A DNA stretch of 64,000 bases from Chrysogorgia sp. JL179-B06 (taxonomy: Eukaryota; Cnidaria; Anthozoa; Scleralcyonacea; Chrysogorgiidae): assembly GCA_035772405.1 (NCBI GenBank), contig JAYKKM010000450.1:3632501-3696500 (forward strand). Reading direction: 5' to 3'. Every line of letters starts with the position of its first letter. Positions within the stretch are counted from its first letter, which is position 1. Position numbers and translations under genes: made by a program. Positions 22,956 to 34,061 of this stretch are shown one piece after another. The notes under the pieces are model-generated. The model was not told the DNA's origin, made no database searches, and saw nothing but the letters and a program-made list of their open reading frames with translations.

Positions 22956-23423
22956 GTGCGCATGCTGGAAACGATGATCAGAAGTAGGCTAGTGTATGCG
23001 GTACAGTCTGATCGGCTAAAAGCGGCCGAGCGCAACAAACTCGACAGCATTTGGGTCAACTTCTGTCGGAAGTTGCTGAAAGGCGGGTACAGGCGAAAGA
23101 AGGACACCGCCGATGGCGAAGATGGTGATTACGCGTACTGCCTAAGCAACGCCGAAGTACTCCGAATTTGCAAAACGAGCCCTATTAATGAGTTCTGCCA
23201 GCGCCAACATATTAAATACATCGCCCACATCGCGAGAATGCCCAACGACAGCGAGCTCAAGCAATGGCTATTCACAAAATCCGAGCATAAATACGCGAGG
23301 TGTCAGTGGAAGGAACTGAGCCGAGACCTTGGTCTCGACGAAATGCAGGTGCGACGCATGCTTTTCAAACGTGAAGAGCTTCAACGGTGGCTTCAATGCC
23401 ACGAATCTCGATGGGCAGAATAA
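22956..23423 (+). pseudogene. LINE C-terminal open frame
   Basis: The 155-codon frame is open from an internal point to its stop. It holds an RSRLVYAVQSDRLKAAERNK stretch and CQRQHIKYIAHIARMPNDSE, which resembles the RT-distal region of non-LTR retrotransposons. The 5' part of the element is missing. It is the best preserved mobile-element frame in the window. Confidence 0.6.
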
Positions 23424-24220
23424 TGCCTCAATGAGACAACCCCCATGATGATGATGATGTCCCGTACAGGAATGAGGAGATGAGTTTCTTTCTGATATGC
23501 TTCTAAGCACAATTTATATATATATATATTCCTATAAGCAGTTCCTATTAGAAAAACAACTTAAAAGATAAAGGAATTATTTCTGTCTTTTCTCTTGTTA
23601 TCTTCTTAAACTAAGCTACACATTAAAATTGTAACTATTGTTGGCTAGGGGTTAACTAGAAAATCTTACGGTTAACTTAGCCTCTATAGGCACTTACCAG
23701 CTGTTCCTCTTTTATTACCTCATATATTTTTATGCATCTTAAATGTTAAAAAAATTCCTATTCAACTGTAAATGTTAAAAAAAGTGTGAATAATGTATGT
23801 AGCATAGTAAAAGTTCGGCGTCTGAACTTTAACCAACAGATATTGAGGTCTTAGCAGTCTTGAGAATGTTTCAATATACGTGAAAATGCAGAAAATCGTA
23901 CTCGTTGTGGTGGGCGAACCCCTGGAATATTTTGGTCAAATTCCCGGCCGCTAAGTGGGGCGGAAAACACAGTCAAATTTTCGCTTTTTATATTAAATAA
24001 ACAAAATATATATCAATCACAATACTTCGCTGAGAGTGGACATTTTATTTAATGTATATTTTTACAAATTTTACGTATTTATATTTCATATATGGAAGAA
24101 GCAGGCTTGTAGTCAGAATTTTGAAAGACGGCGTACAATTTTTATTTATTGGTTTATTGACACGTGTATGTTGAGATAAACTGCATTAAACGATAAGCTA
24201 TTTCTTCTCATATATTTATA

Positions 24221-25249
24221 GACCTCTTTCATAATGGCGGCAAGTCTAGATATTCTTTTATATGGATGAAAATTGGCCTTTCTTGCCTCGTTACAAAGCA
24301 AAGATTCTTTGGAATTTCAGACACACGAACGAGTCAGAAAGGCTAGTAAGGGATACTCCAGCCAAAATACAAATGTAGTTCATATGAAAGTTTTTAATGA
24401 CTTTAGTTTATTTCCAAAGTTTCAGCATTCCTATCAATTTAGTTAAGAAGGTAAAGTTGGAGGTTTGTCCAAATTTCGACGCCATATTTGTTTCTCAAAT
24501 ATGACGTCACTGAGTGATTCTATCTCGTATTATGCCTAAGAAGCTACTCTACTCTACTCCTGCATGAGGAACTAAATAGTTTATTTCGACTAATTTTCAT
24601 CCAAAGAGCACTCACAATAGCTATCACTATGTGATCGCCATCAAAACAACTCCATTGCCGATAAAGAATCACTCACCACCCAGTAGCTTCTGCAGTCTTA
24701 GCTTAGCACCTTCAAGAGATTCCTTTCAAAAACTTATAAATCAGAACTTACCTCAACATTTGACATTCATATGCCATGTACATGGTCGTTAGTGCGTGAC
24801 TGTCCCTGTCACAGGGCCTCGGTTTTGTAATATAGTTTTGTTATTTACTTTTAATTTTCAACGGGAGAGCGCCTCGCATGGGTCCCTGAGTCCCGTTCGC
24901 GCTCTTCCCGTTTGGGTAACCTACTTAGCGTATGTTTTATATGTAATTTCTGTTGTGTAGGTTTATTTAATGTAGAGTACCCAATAAAGCCGTTAAACTA
25001 AAAAACTAAACTAAAACTAAACTAAACTAAACTAAAACTAAACTCAATAACGTCATATTTTCAAAATCAATATGGCGTCAAAATCCTCAAATTTTCAACT
25101 TCAACTAGCCATATCTTCTTAACTAAATTGATAGGAATGCTGAAACTTTGGAAATAAACTAAAGTCAGTAAGATCTTTCATATGAAAAGGAGTAGCCATT
25201 TAAATGAATATAAAAGAATATCTAATTTGGGTGCCATGAAAGAGGTCTA
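24221..25249. mobile_element. TIR element of about 1 kb with a nested insertion
   Basis: AGACCTCTTTCATAATGGCG at the left faces CCATGAAAGAGGTCT at the right. Inner arms GACTTTAGTTTATTTCCAAA and TTTCAGCATTCCTATCAATT recur inverted at 25110-25170. The middle (about 24780-25045) contains CCCAATAAAGCC followed by (TAAAC)n, like a LINE 3' end inserted within the element. A related short element lies at 51988-52168. Confidence 0.65.
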
Positions 25250-25491
25250 TATTCTTAGGCAAATCAATTCCTTTTTCTCAATATTTTGGGCGTCCAATGG
25301 CGTCCAATGGCGTCCTAGGATGCCCGGACGCCATTCTGGCTATAAGCCTGCATGGAAAGGCTGCGAATTTACTCAAATATTATCGTTTTGTATGGCTGCC
25401 ATTAATGGTTCATCGCGACTTATGAAAAGAATTAACCGTAAATTTATTATTTCGCTATTAATATCAAGTGAGTGTACTTATTTAGTGTTGT

Positions 25492-26019
25492 ACAGGTCAA
25501 CTATACCTTTTGAGGTTCTATTTTCCTCCGAAAGAGATATCATCTAACTTTGTAAAAGTGAAGAACAAAATGAATTTCATGATATATAGCACAGGATTTA
25601 TTGAGGAGTATTTCTTCGGATCTCTTGTTGCACGACCGCGTTTTGAGAAGAATGGCACTATTACCGGTATGACGTTATACTCATGGTGATAGGTTTATTG
25701 AACAAAAATAATATTCCAGTGCTTGATATTTGGTTTGTCACTTATCACTCACCCAAGAGTAAACATTATCCAAACTTCACTAAAATAAAACCAAAATATA
25801 CAGTATTTTCTCGCCGTCATGACATCACATACCGGTAGTACCAGGCTTTCTTTCGACGCGGTCGTTGTTCAAATAAGTTAGGCAAAAGGGCTGAAAACTC
25901 GATCTTTAACAGATCATAAAAGCGGAACCGAGTAACCAATTTCAATTATTTCTTCGGTTTTGAATTGAACGTTTCGAATTTTAATGAAAAATACCTCAAA
26001 AGGTATAGTTGACCTTTAA
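25492..26019. mobile_element. TIR element of about 530 bp
   Basis: The left end AGGTCAACTATACCTTTTGA is mirrored by the right end TCAAAAGGTATAGTTGACCT. No transposase is encoded. Confidence 0.6.
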
Positions 26020-26499
26020 GTGTTTTTTGTGAACTGGCTATACCAAACGGAATATCATTTATCTGATTCACACGCAGACAAAATTATTTTCCCGCCAATA
26101 ATGATGTCAATTGTGCCCTATTCCTCCATCTGCCAACCATGCGTCGGTCTTGCAGAATTGGTTGCCCCAGCCAACGAATGTACTTCTTTCAGCGGAAATC
26201 CATTTTCATATGCATGCTTGTCTTGATACGAACTATTGTAGTACTGCACCTGGTTTACCTTCTGTAAGTCGTACTCCTGTGTTTCAAAGAAATGCACAAA
26301 GAAATGTATATTAATAGTTTTGATTCAATACAACATGGTGGTTATCAAGAAACCGTGAATATTTCTCAGATGTGTATTTGGGGAGGGGTATTTATATGAT
26401 CTACACCGGTTCTGTTGAAGTCTTTTAATCTGTTTCCATGATACAGTTCATACCGGTTTGTAGGTTGCACAAAAAGATGCAAATAAAAATTCACATGTC

Positions 26500-26890
26500 A
26501 TCACCTCATCACACACACACAACATACCAACATGATGCACACCTACCAACACATGCACCTACCAACACACACCTACCAACACACACACCTACCAACACAC
26601 ACCTACCAACACACACACCTACCAACACACACACCTACCAACACACACCTACCAATACACACACCTACCAACACGCACACCTACCAACACACACACCTAC
26701 CAACACACACACCTACCAACACACACCTACCAATACATACCTACCAACACACATACCTACCAATACATACCTACCAGCACACACACCTACCAATACACAC
26801 ACCTACCAATACACACACCTACCAACACACACATACCAACACACACACCTACCAACACACACACCTACCAACACACACACCTACCTACAC
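26500..26890. repeat. CACACACCTACCAA minisatellite
   Basis: Units of 12 to 14 bp such as ACACACCTACCAAC run for about 390 bp. The H-L-P-T-N-T-rich frames are artefacts. Confidence 0.95.
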
Positions 26891-26971
26891 CCCCCAACAC
26901 TTATGTGAAAAGCCGAAACGTGAGCTAGGCTACAGTCTGTAACTGAGCTCATGATCATCCTCGTCACTCAC

Positions 26972-27132
26972 CATGTACTCACGATAACCTCGAGGTTTCC
27001 ATGATAACGTTTTCAAAATGACGACAATACCGGCCAAAGACAAAGATAATCCAGTTATAGCTGACGCCACTATGCCTCCGTACAAGCCAGAGAGGGTTGC
27101 GATATTTGAACAACTTGCATATTCCGAAATAC
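26972..27132 (-). CDS. Gene C exon 3
   Basis: The acceptor CACCTTACGCAG precedes 27132 and the donor GTGAGT lies at 26966-26971. Two bases plus 53 codons, ending in phase 0. It carries CSNIATLSGLYG and GIVVILKTLSWKPRGYREYM. Confidence 0.75.
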
Positions 27133-30100
27133 CTGCGTAAGGTGAATACAGGATTGAAATTATTAAAGTTCCTATGTAACGGAAAAATTGTTTGAAAAAT
27201 ATGTATGTATGTTTGTATAACTTCATTTCGTACGTTTGGTGTTGTTTGTACTCGTACAAAGACACGAGGCTGCGTAGTTGATGCATGTGTAGCCATCTTT
27301 GTTGTCCCAGTAACGCTGTTCTCGGTCGAGGTTTTTCCAGTTAACCCAATCAACTCCTTCGAGGACCATGGCGAATAACGCAAGGATGATGGAGAGGAGG
27401 AAAAATATCAGGGTGGTTGTGGTCTAGATTTAGATTGAAAGAAAAGGAGAGATATAGGTTCAATTAATCAACCAACCAACCTACCAACCTACCTACTACC
27501 TACCTACCAACCTACCAACCTACCTATTACCTACCTACCTATCTACCAACCAACCTACCAACCTACCAACCAACCTACCAAGCTACCTACCTACCTACCT
27601 ACCTACCAACCTACCAACCTACCAACCAACCTACCAAGCTACCTACCTACCTACCTACCTACCTAACCTACCAACCAACCTACCTACCTACCTACTACCT
27701 ACTTACCTACCTACCTACCAACCTACCAACCAACCTACCTACTACCTACCTACCTACCTACCTACCAACCAACCAACCTACCAACCTACAAACCAACCTA
27801 CCTACCTACCTACCTACCTAACCAAAAACAAATCATATATCTGCAATAATGAGCCATAGATACACCAAATCATTATCAAGGAATATTTTATTATTTGTTT
27901 AATTGTTTACCAGTGATCTTGTGTTTTGACATGTTCCCAAAGTAATTGAGAGAATGGAGGTCAGAAGAAACTAGAAAACATAATCATAACTCAAATTATA
28001 ATTCGACTTTTTGACTCTTTTTTCAAAACTTGTTCACGAAAGCTTCAGGCATAACGGTATTGACCCTGTTTAAACGGGAGAAAAAGTATCCGATTCGTAG
28101 TGAATGTAGTTTCGTAGCTGGATTCGTTGTGCTGTTTAAACGAGAACGACAACCCCGGAATCTAAGGGCCCGGTCATAGCCCAGGGGCGGAGGGTATTCT
28201 TAGGGGGTTTGAAATATTATTTAACAATATATATATTTTATAAAAAACCTAAATTAATATATAAATGTTGTTACTGTAACCGTTCAACTCTCCTCAGCCG
28301 AAGAGCTGTTTGACAAATATGCATGTCTTTATCTTGGCAAGAAAATCATTGAAGTAATGCTCCTTGAGATCCCTTTTATTAGCCTTCCCCTTTTATTAGC
28401 CTTTGAGTTGCGGTCTTTGACTTTACCTTAGTTTTCATTTCAATTAGCAAATTGTTTACGATGTCTATGGTATCTAATGATTCAAAGTATAGATTCTTCA
28501 CCAAGAACTCCGTGGTATCCAGATGGAACCTGGAGGCTAACTGGCAGTTTTTATGTATTTCCTCTGCTTTAATTTTTTGCATTTCGCATTTGTTAGCATT
28601 TTCACAGTTTCTTGTGTCCTTGAGTTATATAGGAGGGTATGAAATTTTTTGCTAGAACATATGAGGGGTCAGAATGTTTTTCAAAATCAAAGTTTCCCCT
28701 CTGCTCGGGGTTGTAGATACTTTATGACCAGTCCCTAATGTGAATATTTTGAATCCGAACACTAGCGAATGCGAAGAAACGACTCGTGTTAGACACTCTC
28801 AGTTAAAAATTAAAAATCGTGACTCTTCATCCATGTTGTGCAGGTATGCTCTTCATAACAACCTGGGCATTGAACGGACCTGCGTGCAGTATGGTATTCC
28901 TTGCTGGCGATCTTTTGTCGGTAGAAAGAGTGCGAATCCTTCGAGATTTATATATATATAACTTTAAGTAGCCACAAGTATTAATTGAAAATGTGTCCTC
29001 TGTATAGACAAAGACTTTTTCTATTGCTGATGATTATTTAAATTAGATTGTGTTAAAACAATTAAGATACGGATGCATGCGATTTGAAAGCTCTGTAAGA
29101 TGAAGCGGTGGTTTACAAAAATATAGCTTTATGGTTAGATCATCTCATTAGTGATCAGAAGGTTACAAGTTGTACCAGAGCATGTACTCATTGTACAACT
29201 ATGTACACACACATAACCTTCGCTTATCATCTTAGTCCATGTAGTTCAATGGCTAGAGCATCAGCTCACTAACTATCAGAAGGTAAAACGTTGTATACAC
29301 ACACATTGAAATTAAACATCGCTCTTTTCCACCGGAGTCCATGCAGCTCAATGGTTAGATCATCTCATTAGTGATCAGAAGATTACAGGTTGTACCAGAG
29401 CATGTACTCTGTTGTTGTACAATGTATACACATGTATACATAACCTTCGCTCGTCATCTTAGTCCATGTAGTTCAATGGTTAGATCATCTCGTTAGTGAT
29501 CAGAAGGTTACAGGTTGTACCAGAGCATCTACTCTGTGGTTGTACAATGTACACATATACATAACCTTCGCTCGTCATCTTAGTCCATGTAGTTCAATGG
29601 TTAGAGCATCTCATGCGCCAATGATCAAAAAGGTATTGTACTGTGTAGGTATAGAAATACAAATCAAAAACTTTAAAAGGTTGGTGTACTGCCGAAATAA
29701 TGTGGAGGACTCGAGCGAATGGCCTACGTCAGAGAGTGAATCGTACAGGTTCGAGACCTATTTCGGCAGTACACCAACCTTTTAAAGTTTTCTGTTTATA
29801 TCACTAGTGATTAGTGTCGGTAATTACGGGCTCGATTCCTGTCGGGACTCACAAATTTCAAGCAATGAACACAAGCATTTATGTAGGGACAACATTTCAT
29901 AAAAAAACTCAAGTACTCACGGGAAAACCTAGCCAGTATTGACTGTAGTCGAACTCGGCCTGTATTGTAGATTCCAAATGTTTATTCACGTCTAGTGGCG
30001 CTTCGAAATCTTCGAAATTTATCACGAAACCACAAGTTATGGCGACGAGAGAGACGAGCAAAAAGACTGTTCCGATAAATGTCAAGAATATCAAGGCAGA

Positions 30101-30139
30101 GATGGATCTTGATCCATTTCGTGACGAGTGCGACTTCAT
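26972..30139 (-). CDS. Gene C: family member (tail exon not found)
   Basis: Exons: 29921-30139, 27234-27423, 26972-27132; 190 residues before any tail. Features: MKSHSSRNGSR basic start, hydrophobic segment 1, NFEDFEAPLDV acidic loop, FDYSQYWLGFP; segment 2, VLEGVDWVNW, YWDNKDGYTC, CINYAASCLC; then CSNIATLSGLYG, segment 3, and TLSWKPRGYREYM. Phases are 0 and 1, matching the others. Reading past the perfect GTGAGT donor after exon 3 gives only 14 more codons (VSDEDDHELSYRL) before a stop, so either this is the real C-terminus or a tail exon lies undetected between about 22.9 and 26.9 kb. Intron 2 is about 100 bp, as in gene A; intron 1 holds a tRNA-like array. Confidence 0.74.
27234..27423 (-). 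CDS. Gene C exon 2
   Basis: The acceptor ends in CTAG before 27423 and begins TTTTLIFF. Two phase-1 donors are possible. GTACGA at 27228-27233 was chosen because it keeps the usual spacing after C-x-C. GTACAA 18 bp earlier in the transcript would shorten the loop. Confidence 0.68.
27450..27822. repeat. CTAC/CAAC tetranucleotide array
   Basis: Mixed CTAC, CAAC and CTAACC units lie directly upstream of gene C exon 2 in intron 1. Confidence 0.95.
27830..29100. other. Gene C intron 1, nothing recognised
   Basis: No exon or clear repeat was identified here. A poor open frame on both strands at 28379-28655 has no recognisable content. Confidence 0.35.
29120..29640 (+). repeat. tRNA-like tandem array in gene C intron 1
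   Basis: About four units of roughly 120 bp with TTAGTCCATGTAGTTCAATG, GTTAGANCATCTC and GATCAGAAGGTTACAGG. The A-box part is kept, while the B box has drifted to GGTTGTACCAGAG. Array direction is opposite to the gene. Confidence 0.75.
29667..29791. mobile_element. Short member of the GGTTGGTGTACTGCCGAAATA inverted-repeat family
   Basis: AAAACTTTAAAAGGTTGGTG at the left mirrors CACCAACCTTTTAAAGTTTT at the right, with only about 60 bp between the arms. The centre keeps CTCGAGCGAATGGCC..GTCAGAGAGTGAA, a worn version of the hammerhead-like text. Confidence 0.8.
29921..30139 (-). CDS. Gene C exon 1
   Basis: ATG at 30137-30139 chosen (MKSHSSRNGSRS); the frame is open further upstream but has no earlier ATG. 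Donor GTGAGT at 29915-29920, phase 0. It encodes 73 residues ending FDYSQYWLGFP. Confidence 0.74.
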
Positions 30140-30182
30140 CGTTTGACTCGCGAAGGCAGGGCAACTTGTTTGGCTCAACCGC

Positions 30183-30189
30183 TATATAG
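30183..30189 (-). promoter_or_regulatory. CTATATA box upstream of gene C
   Basis: Minus-strand AAACTATATAGCGG lies 44 bp before the ATG, a distance compatible with a TATA box and a short leader. Confidence 0.3.
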
Positions 30190-30274
30190 TTTGCATGCAT
30201 TCCCGAATTCCAATGAAAATTAACCTAGCATGGTGTCTGCGCTTGGACATTGTTTGAGCATTCCTGTAGAGTCG

Positions 30275-30600
30275 GGGAACAGTTGAGCATGACGTGGGAG
30301 TCATTACAGAATAAGGCTGCTCGGGTTATAACCGCGGTGACAGTTATTACTCATCGGCAAGAGAAACTTTATCTAAATTGGGACGGGAAACGCTTCAGAG
30401 TAGAAGGGATGAACAACTCTTCTCCTTAGTCAATAAAAATATTGGTGGAGATTCAAATCTCAGCGACATTTTCAGGTTATCTAATCGGGAGTGTTACGAT
30501 TTGAGGAGTAACAACAATACTTTAATGCTCCCCAAGCCTAACAGTAATGCGATGAAATGAACTTTCTGGTATCGAGGTGCCATATACTTAAATCACGAAA
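30275..30600 (+). pseudogene. LINE C-terminal fragment
   Basis: LQNKAARVIT, then ETLQSRRDEQLF, then RECYDLRSNNNTLMLPKPNS appear in broken plus-strand frames, the typical order of a reverse-transcriptase end (LQNRAAR...YDLRS...LPKP). Frameshifts are present. Confidence 0.6.
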
Positions 30601-31800
30601 ACAATTATCTATAAGAAATTCACACTGTAATTTATTGTACATTTTTTTTCAAATCACTTGTTATATATCTAATTTTACATTCTCATTTACTATGTAGTTA
30701 TAGTTTTTAACATTTTTTACATTCTTCTCTGTAAATAACACACGGCCACATAAAAAATAGACCTTTGTGGACTGACGTGGTTACCGTGTACAAAGATTAT
30801 TAAATAAACTAGGGAGATGCAAAGCATCATGGGGCGAGCTTTATGTCTGTATATTGTATTGTCTTCTGTTATGTACTTATGTGATTTAATAAGACTTTGA
30901 ATTTCCTCTCTTTTTTGAATTTCTCTTTCTTGAATTTCTCTTTCTTTCTTATTGATTTTGTTAAGCAATTTGATTTTTTAAGCCTTGTTTTTGTCTATTT
31001 TTCAAACTGTCATAACTTCATCAATTTGGGACCAAATTCGCTGATTTTCACAGCATTGGAAAAAGCAGAATTTCCTCTATCCAATGAGTACAAAACGAAG
31101 CAAATCGATTCTACAAATATTTCCATCAAAATTGCTGTCAAAACATGATTTTGTTAAGCAATTTGATTTTTAAGCCTTGTTTTTGTCCATTTTTCAAACT
31201 GCCATAACTTCATTTGTAAGTTTATGGTAATATAAGAGAATGGAAATGATAAACAAGGATTTTTGTTCTGGTTAATGTGTGATTAGGATTGCATTAGAAA
31301 AAATTAAAACAATACACAACAAATAGAATATGGTTTCATACACATATCTCTCAATCCAAGTAAAGAATGTAGTATTATAATACATGAGCCAATTGTTCAA
31401 AAGGCGATTATTAGCTTTTCCTGTTTTGTGGGAATTTTATCGATTCAATTTTAACCAAGGATTAGCATCAATATTGCATGGACGGTGCAGTGTTTTAAGC
31501 GTTCAATATAACAAAACAAAGCGTATAACAAAACAAAGTATAACAAAATATAAATAATATTATTGTCGGCAATACGATATGTTATTATTGTCGTAGTTTA
31601 CGAACATGCATCATGCATCGTTTATACGCATCGTTCGCGTTTATAAGTCGAATATATTGAATTCTCAATACTTTATGCGAAGCCTGTCACTGTGGTGCAT
31701 GGGTTTTCGTGCGAGTCTGTGTTGTATATGTAGTAAAATGTCATCACCATTTTATGTTCTGTATACGTGGAGAGATGAGTCATCGACTAAATCGATTTAG
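30601..31800. other. AT-rich intergenic sequence with a direct repeat
   Basis: GATTTTGTTAAGCAATTTGA and CATTTTTCAAACTG-type text occur at 30953-31022 and again at 31147-31213, about 195 bp apart. Otherwise nothing is recognised. Confidence 0.5.
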
Positions 31801-32072
31801 GGACCGGTCATTATTAAAAATGGGGGGTGGCACCGAAGAGAAAATGGTTGGGTAAACAAAATTTTGAGTAAGTCAAAGGTTGGGTAAATAAAAAACAAAC
31901 CAACTCAAAGGTTGGGTAGAAAAAAAATGTAATGTATATTTCCAAAGCATGACACTCAGATATTAAAGACTATGTAAGAAAGAAATATCATATGCCAATA
32001 CAATAATTATGTCAATCAGTCAGAGTCATTATCTTGATCTTTTTCAGATTCTTCATGTAACATCATCATCAA

Positions 32073-32104
<32 letters not shown>

Positions 32105-32138
32105 ACAACATCATCATCAACATCATCAACATCATCAA

Positions 32139-32212
<74 letters not shown>

Positions 32213-32213
32213 A

Positions 32214-32248
<35 letters not shown>

Positions 32249-32285
32249 ACAACATCATCATCATCAACATCATCAACATCATCAA

Positions 32286-32371
<86 letters not shown>

Positions 32372-32402
32372 ACAACATCATCATCATCATCATCATCATC
32401 AA

Positions 32403-32456
<54 letters not shown>

Positions 32457-32653
32457 CCTCTAACATCATCATCTTCCCTCATCTCTATGATGTGGACAAA
32501 GTTAAAGTTTTGGGGTGGGTATTTATTTTTTAATTGATATCTGAGGTTGGGTAAAGAAACATAGTGACCTTTTAATGGTTGGGTCAGCAAAATTTTTACC
32601 AAGAAAAACATTTCTCTTCGGTGCCACCTCCCATTTTTAACAATGACCGGTCC
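31801..32653. mobile_element. TIR element GGACCGGTCATT with internal (ATC)n
   Basis: The left end GGACCGGTCATTATTAAAAA and the next GGTGGCACCGAAGAGAAA are mirrored at the right by CTTCGGTGCCACCTCC and AATGACCGGTCC. GGTTGGGTAA motifs lie inside both ends. The centre is a (ATC)n run at 32058-32455. Poly-S, poly-M and poly-D frames come from that run. Confidence 0.8.
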
Positions 32654-32978
32654 ATTAACTCGAAACAACAGTGACTCATCGGTTATGATATTTCATCAGC
32701 CAACGCGTTGTTGAGTTGTTTTGAAGCGTGTGGGTTGGAGTCATGGAAACTGGAACAAATAAACTGGAGATCAGTCTTCGAAGTCTTGACTGAAAAATCA
32801 TGTCTGTTACTATCGGAGTTGAGTCAAATATTCTATTATTTCTAAAGGCGAATCCACGACATTGGTCAACTATTACGAGCTGTCTATTCAGAGCTGTTAA
32901 GATAAACATATTAATTACACTTTCAAAGTTGCTAACCAGAATCATTGTCCGCCATCTTGGATTTATTTTCGATATGCG

Positions 32979-33167
32979 TCTGACGTCACAACCGGGGTAA
33001 AGCGAAATTTTTTTATCTAGCCATCCTCATGTTTCTATAAGTCTGAAACTCGATTTTTGTGAATGTCTTCCTTTTTCAATTGAACCATTTTAAAAAGCAT
33101 TCCGCGGAAACTCGGCTATCCATAGAGTAGTTTCATCAGGTTTACCCCGGGTGTGACGTCACCCACT
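32979..33167. mobile_element. Small TIR element
   Basis: TGACGTCACAACCGGGGTAA is mirrored by TTTACCCCGGGTGTGACGTC about 150 bp later. Confidence 0.55.
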
Positions 33168-33431
33168 TTCTTAGGTAAGATATTACTGGAAATTAGTGCT
33201 GTTGTTTTGTACAAGAGTAGTTTTGTTTACCTGGATTACCTTCGTAAGCCTGTTTGTTAATCAAAAAGTTTGTTGCCAAGTCTTTCAAACATTCACTCGC
33301 ATTGGGGGACATGAATTCCCTACTGAATACGTCCCTATTATTAAAAACCTAAAAACAAGTTCGAACTGTCCAATGTCCATTATTATAAGTAATAGTATGG
33401 TATTGAGGTTGATTAGTGATTAATGTACCCG

Positions 33432-33493
33432 AAAGCCGAGGGAGGTTTAGTTGAAGTCGCCCGAGGGACTTTTACTAAACCTCCCGAGGCTTT
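33432..33493. repeat. Palindrome
   Basis: AAAGCCGAGGGAGGTTTAGT faces ACTAAACCTCCCGAGGCTTT with about 20 bp between. Confidence 0.7.
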
Positions 33494-33704
33494 AGATTTT
33501 TACAGGTTCGATAGATAGGAATTTTTTACAGGTTCGATTCCTGTCTGGGAAAACATTTTCTTAGGATTTGAGCTTGACGACCTTCGATGTATTGTCCATT
33601 TTGCTGGTGCTGTTAGTGTAAAATAAAAAAAGTAGAACAAAAACTATTCATTTGTGATTACATTCATGCCGACAAACTTCATGTCAACAATTTTCATTCT
33701 CGTC

Positions 33705-34061
33705 TTAATAGACGTCGTCATCTCCGAGTTTAAAGTGGCCTGGATCCAACATGATTATTCCGCCATTTGCTTCACCATATCCCGCGTTTCCTTGCCTGGT
33801 TTGGAAATCCACACTGTCATTGTCCTTCATTTTGTAAGTATCCTGGATAATGCGTGTTCGCTCTTCGCTCGTGTACTCTTGGTTTGTCCTCAGGATCGTC
33901 GGTGCTTCGTTGTATCCTCGGTTTGTGTTCGGAATCGCTATTCCTTCGTCGTATCCTCGGTTTGTGTTCGGAATCACTGTTGGTTGGTCGTAATCACGTT
34001 GCGAGCTTCGCGTCTGGATAGTTTTAGTCACCCTTCGTCGACCCTTTCCAGCTCTCCGAGC
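33705..34061 (-). CDS. Gene D exon 4, tail with NTNRGY repeats
   Basis: The acceptor TTTTCCTCCTCAAAG precedes GCT CGG AGA in phase 0. A basic start (ARRAGKGRRRVTK) leads to three 13-residue repeats (YDQPTVIPNTNRG, YDEGIAIPNTNRG, YNEAPTILRTNQE), then an acidic and Gly-rich end closing LGDDDVY. No similarity to the tails of B or E was seen beyond the final tyrosine. Confidence 0.8.
   Translation of the reverse strand, partial: ARRAGKGRRRVTKTIQTRSSQRDYDQPTVIPNTNRGYDEGIAIPNTNRGYNEAPTILRTNQEYTSEERTRIIQDTYKMKDNDSVDFQTRQGNAGYGEANGGIIMLDPGHFKLGDDDVY

Noticed and set aside
26438..26942. H-L-P-T-N-T repeat frames
   Set aside because: Simple-repeat artefact in three phases.
32009..32533. Poly-Ser, poly-Met and poly-Asp frames
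   Set aside because: (ATC)n microsatellite read in different frames.
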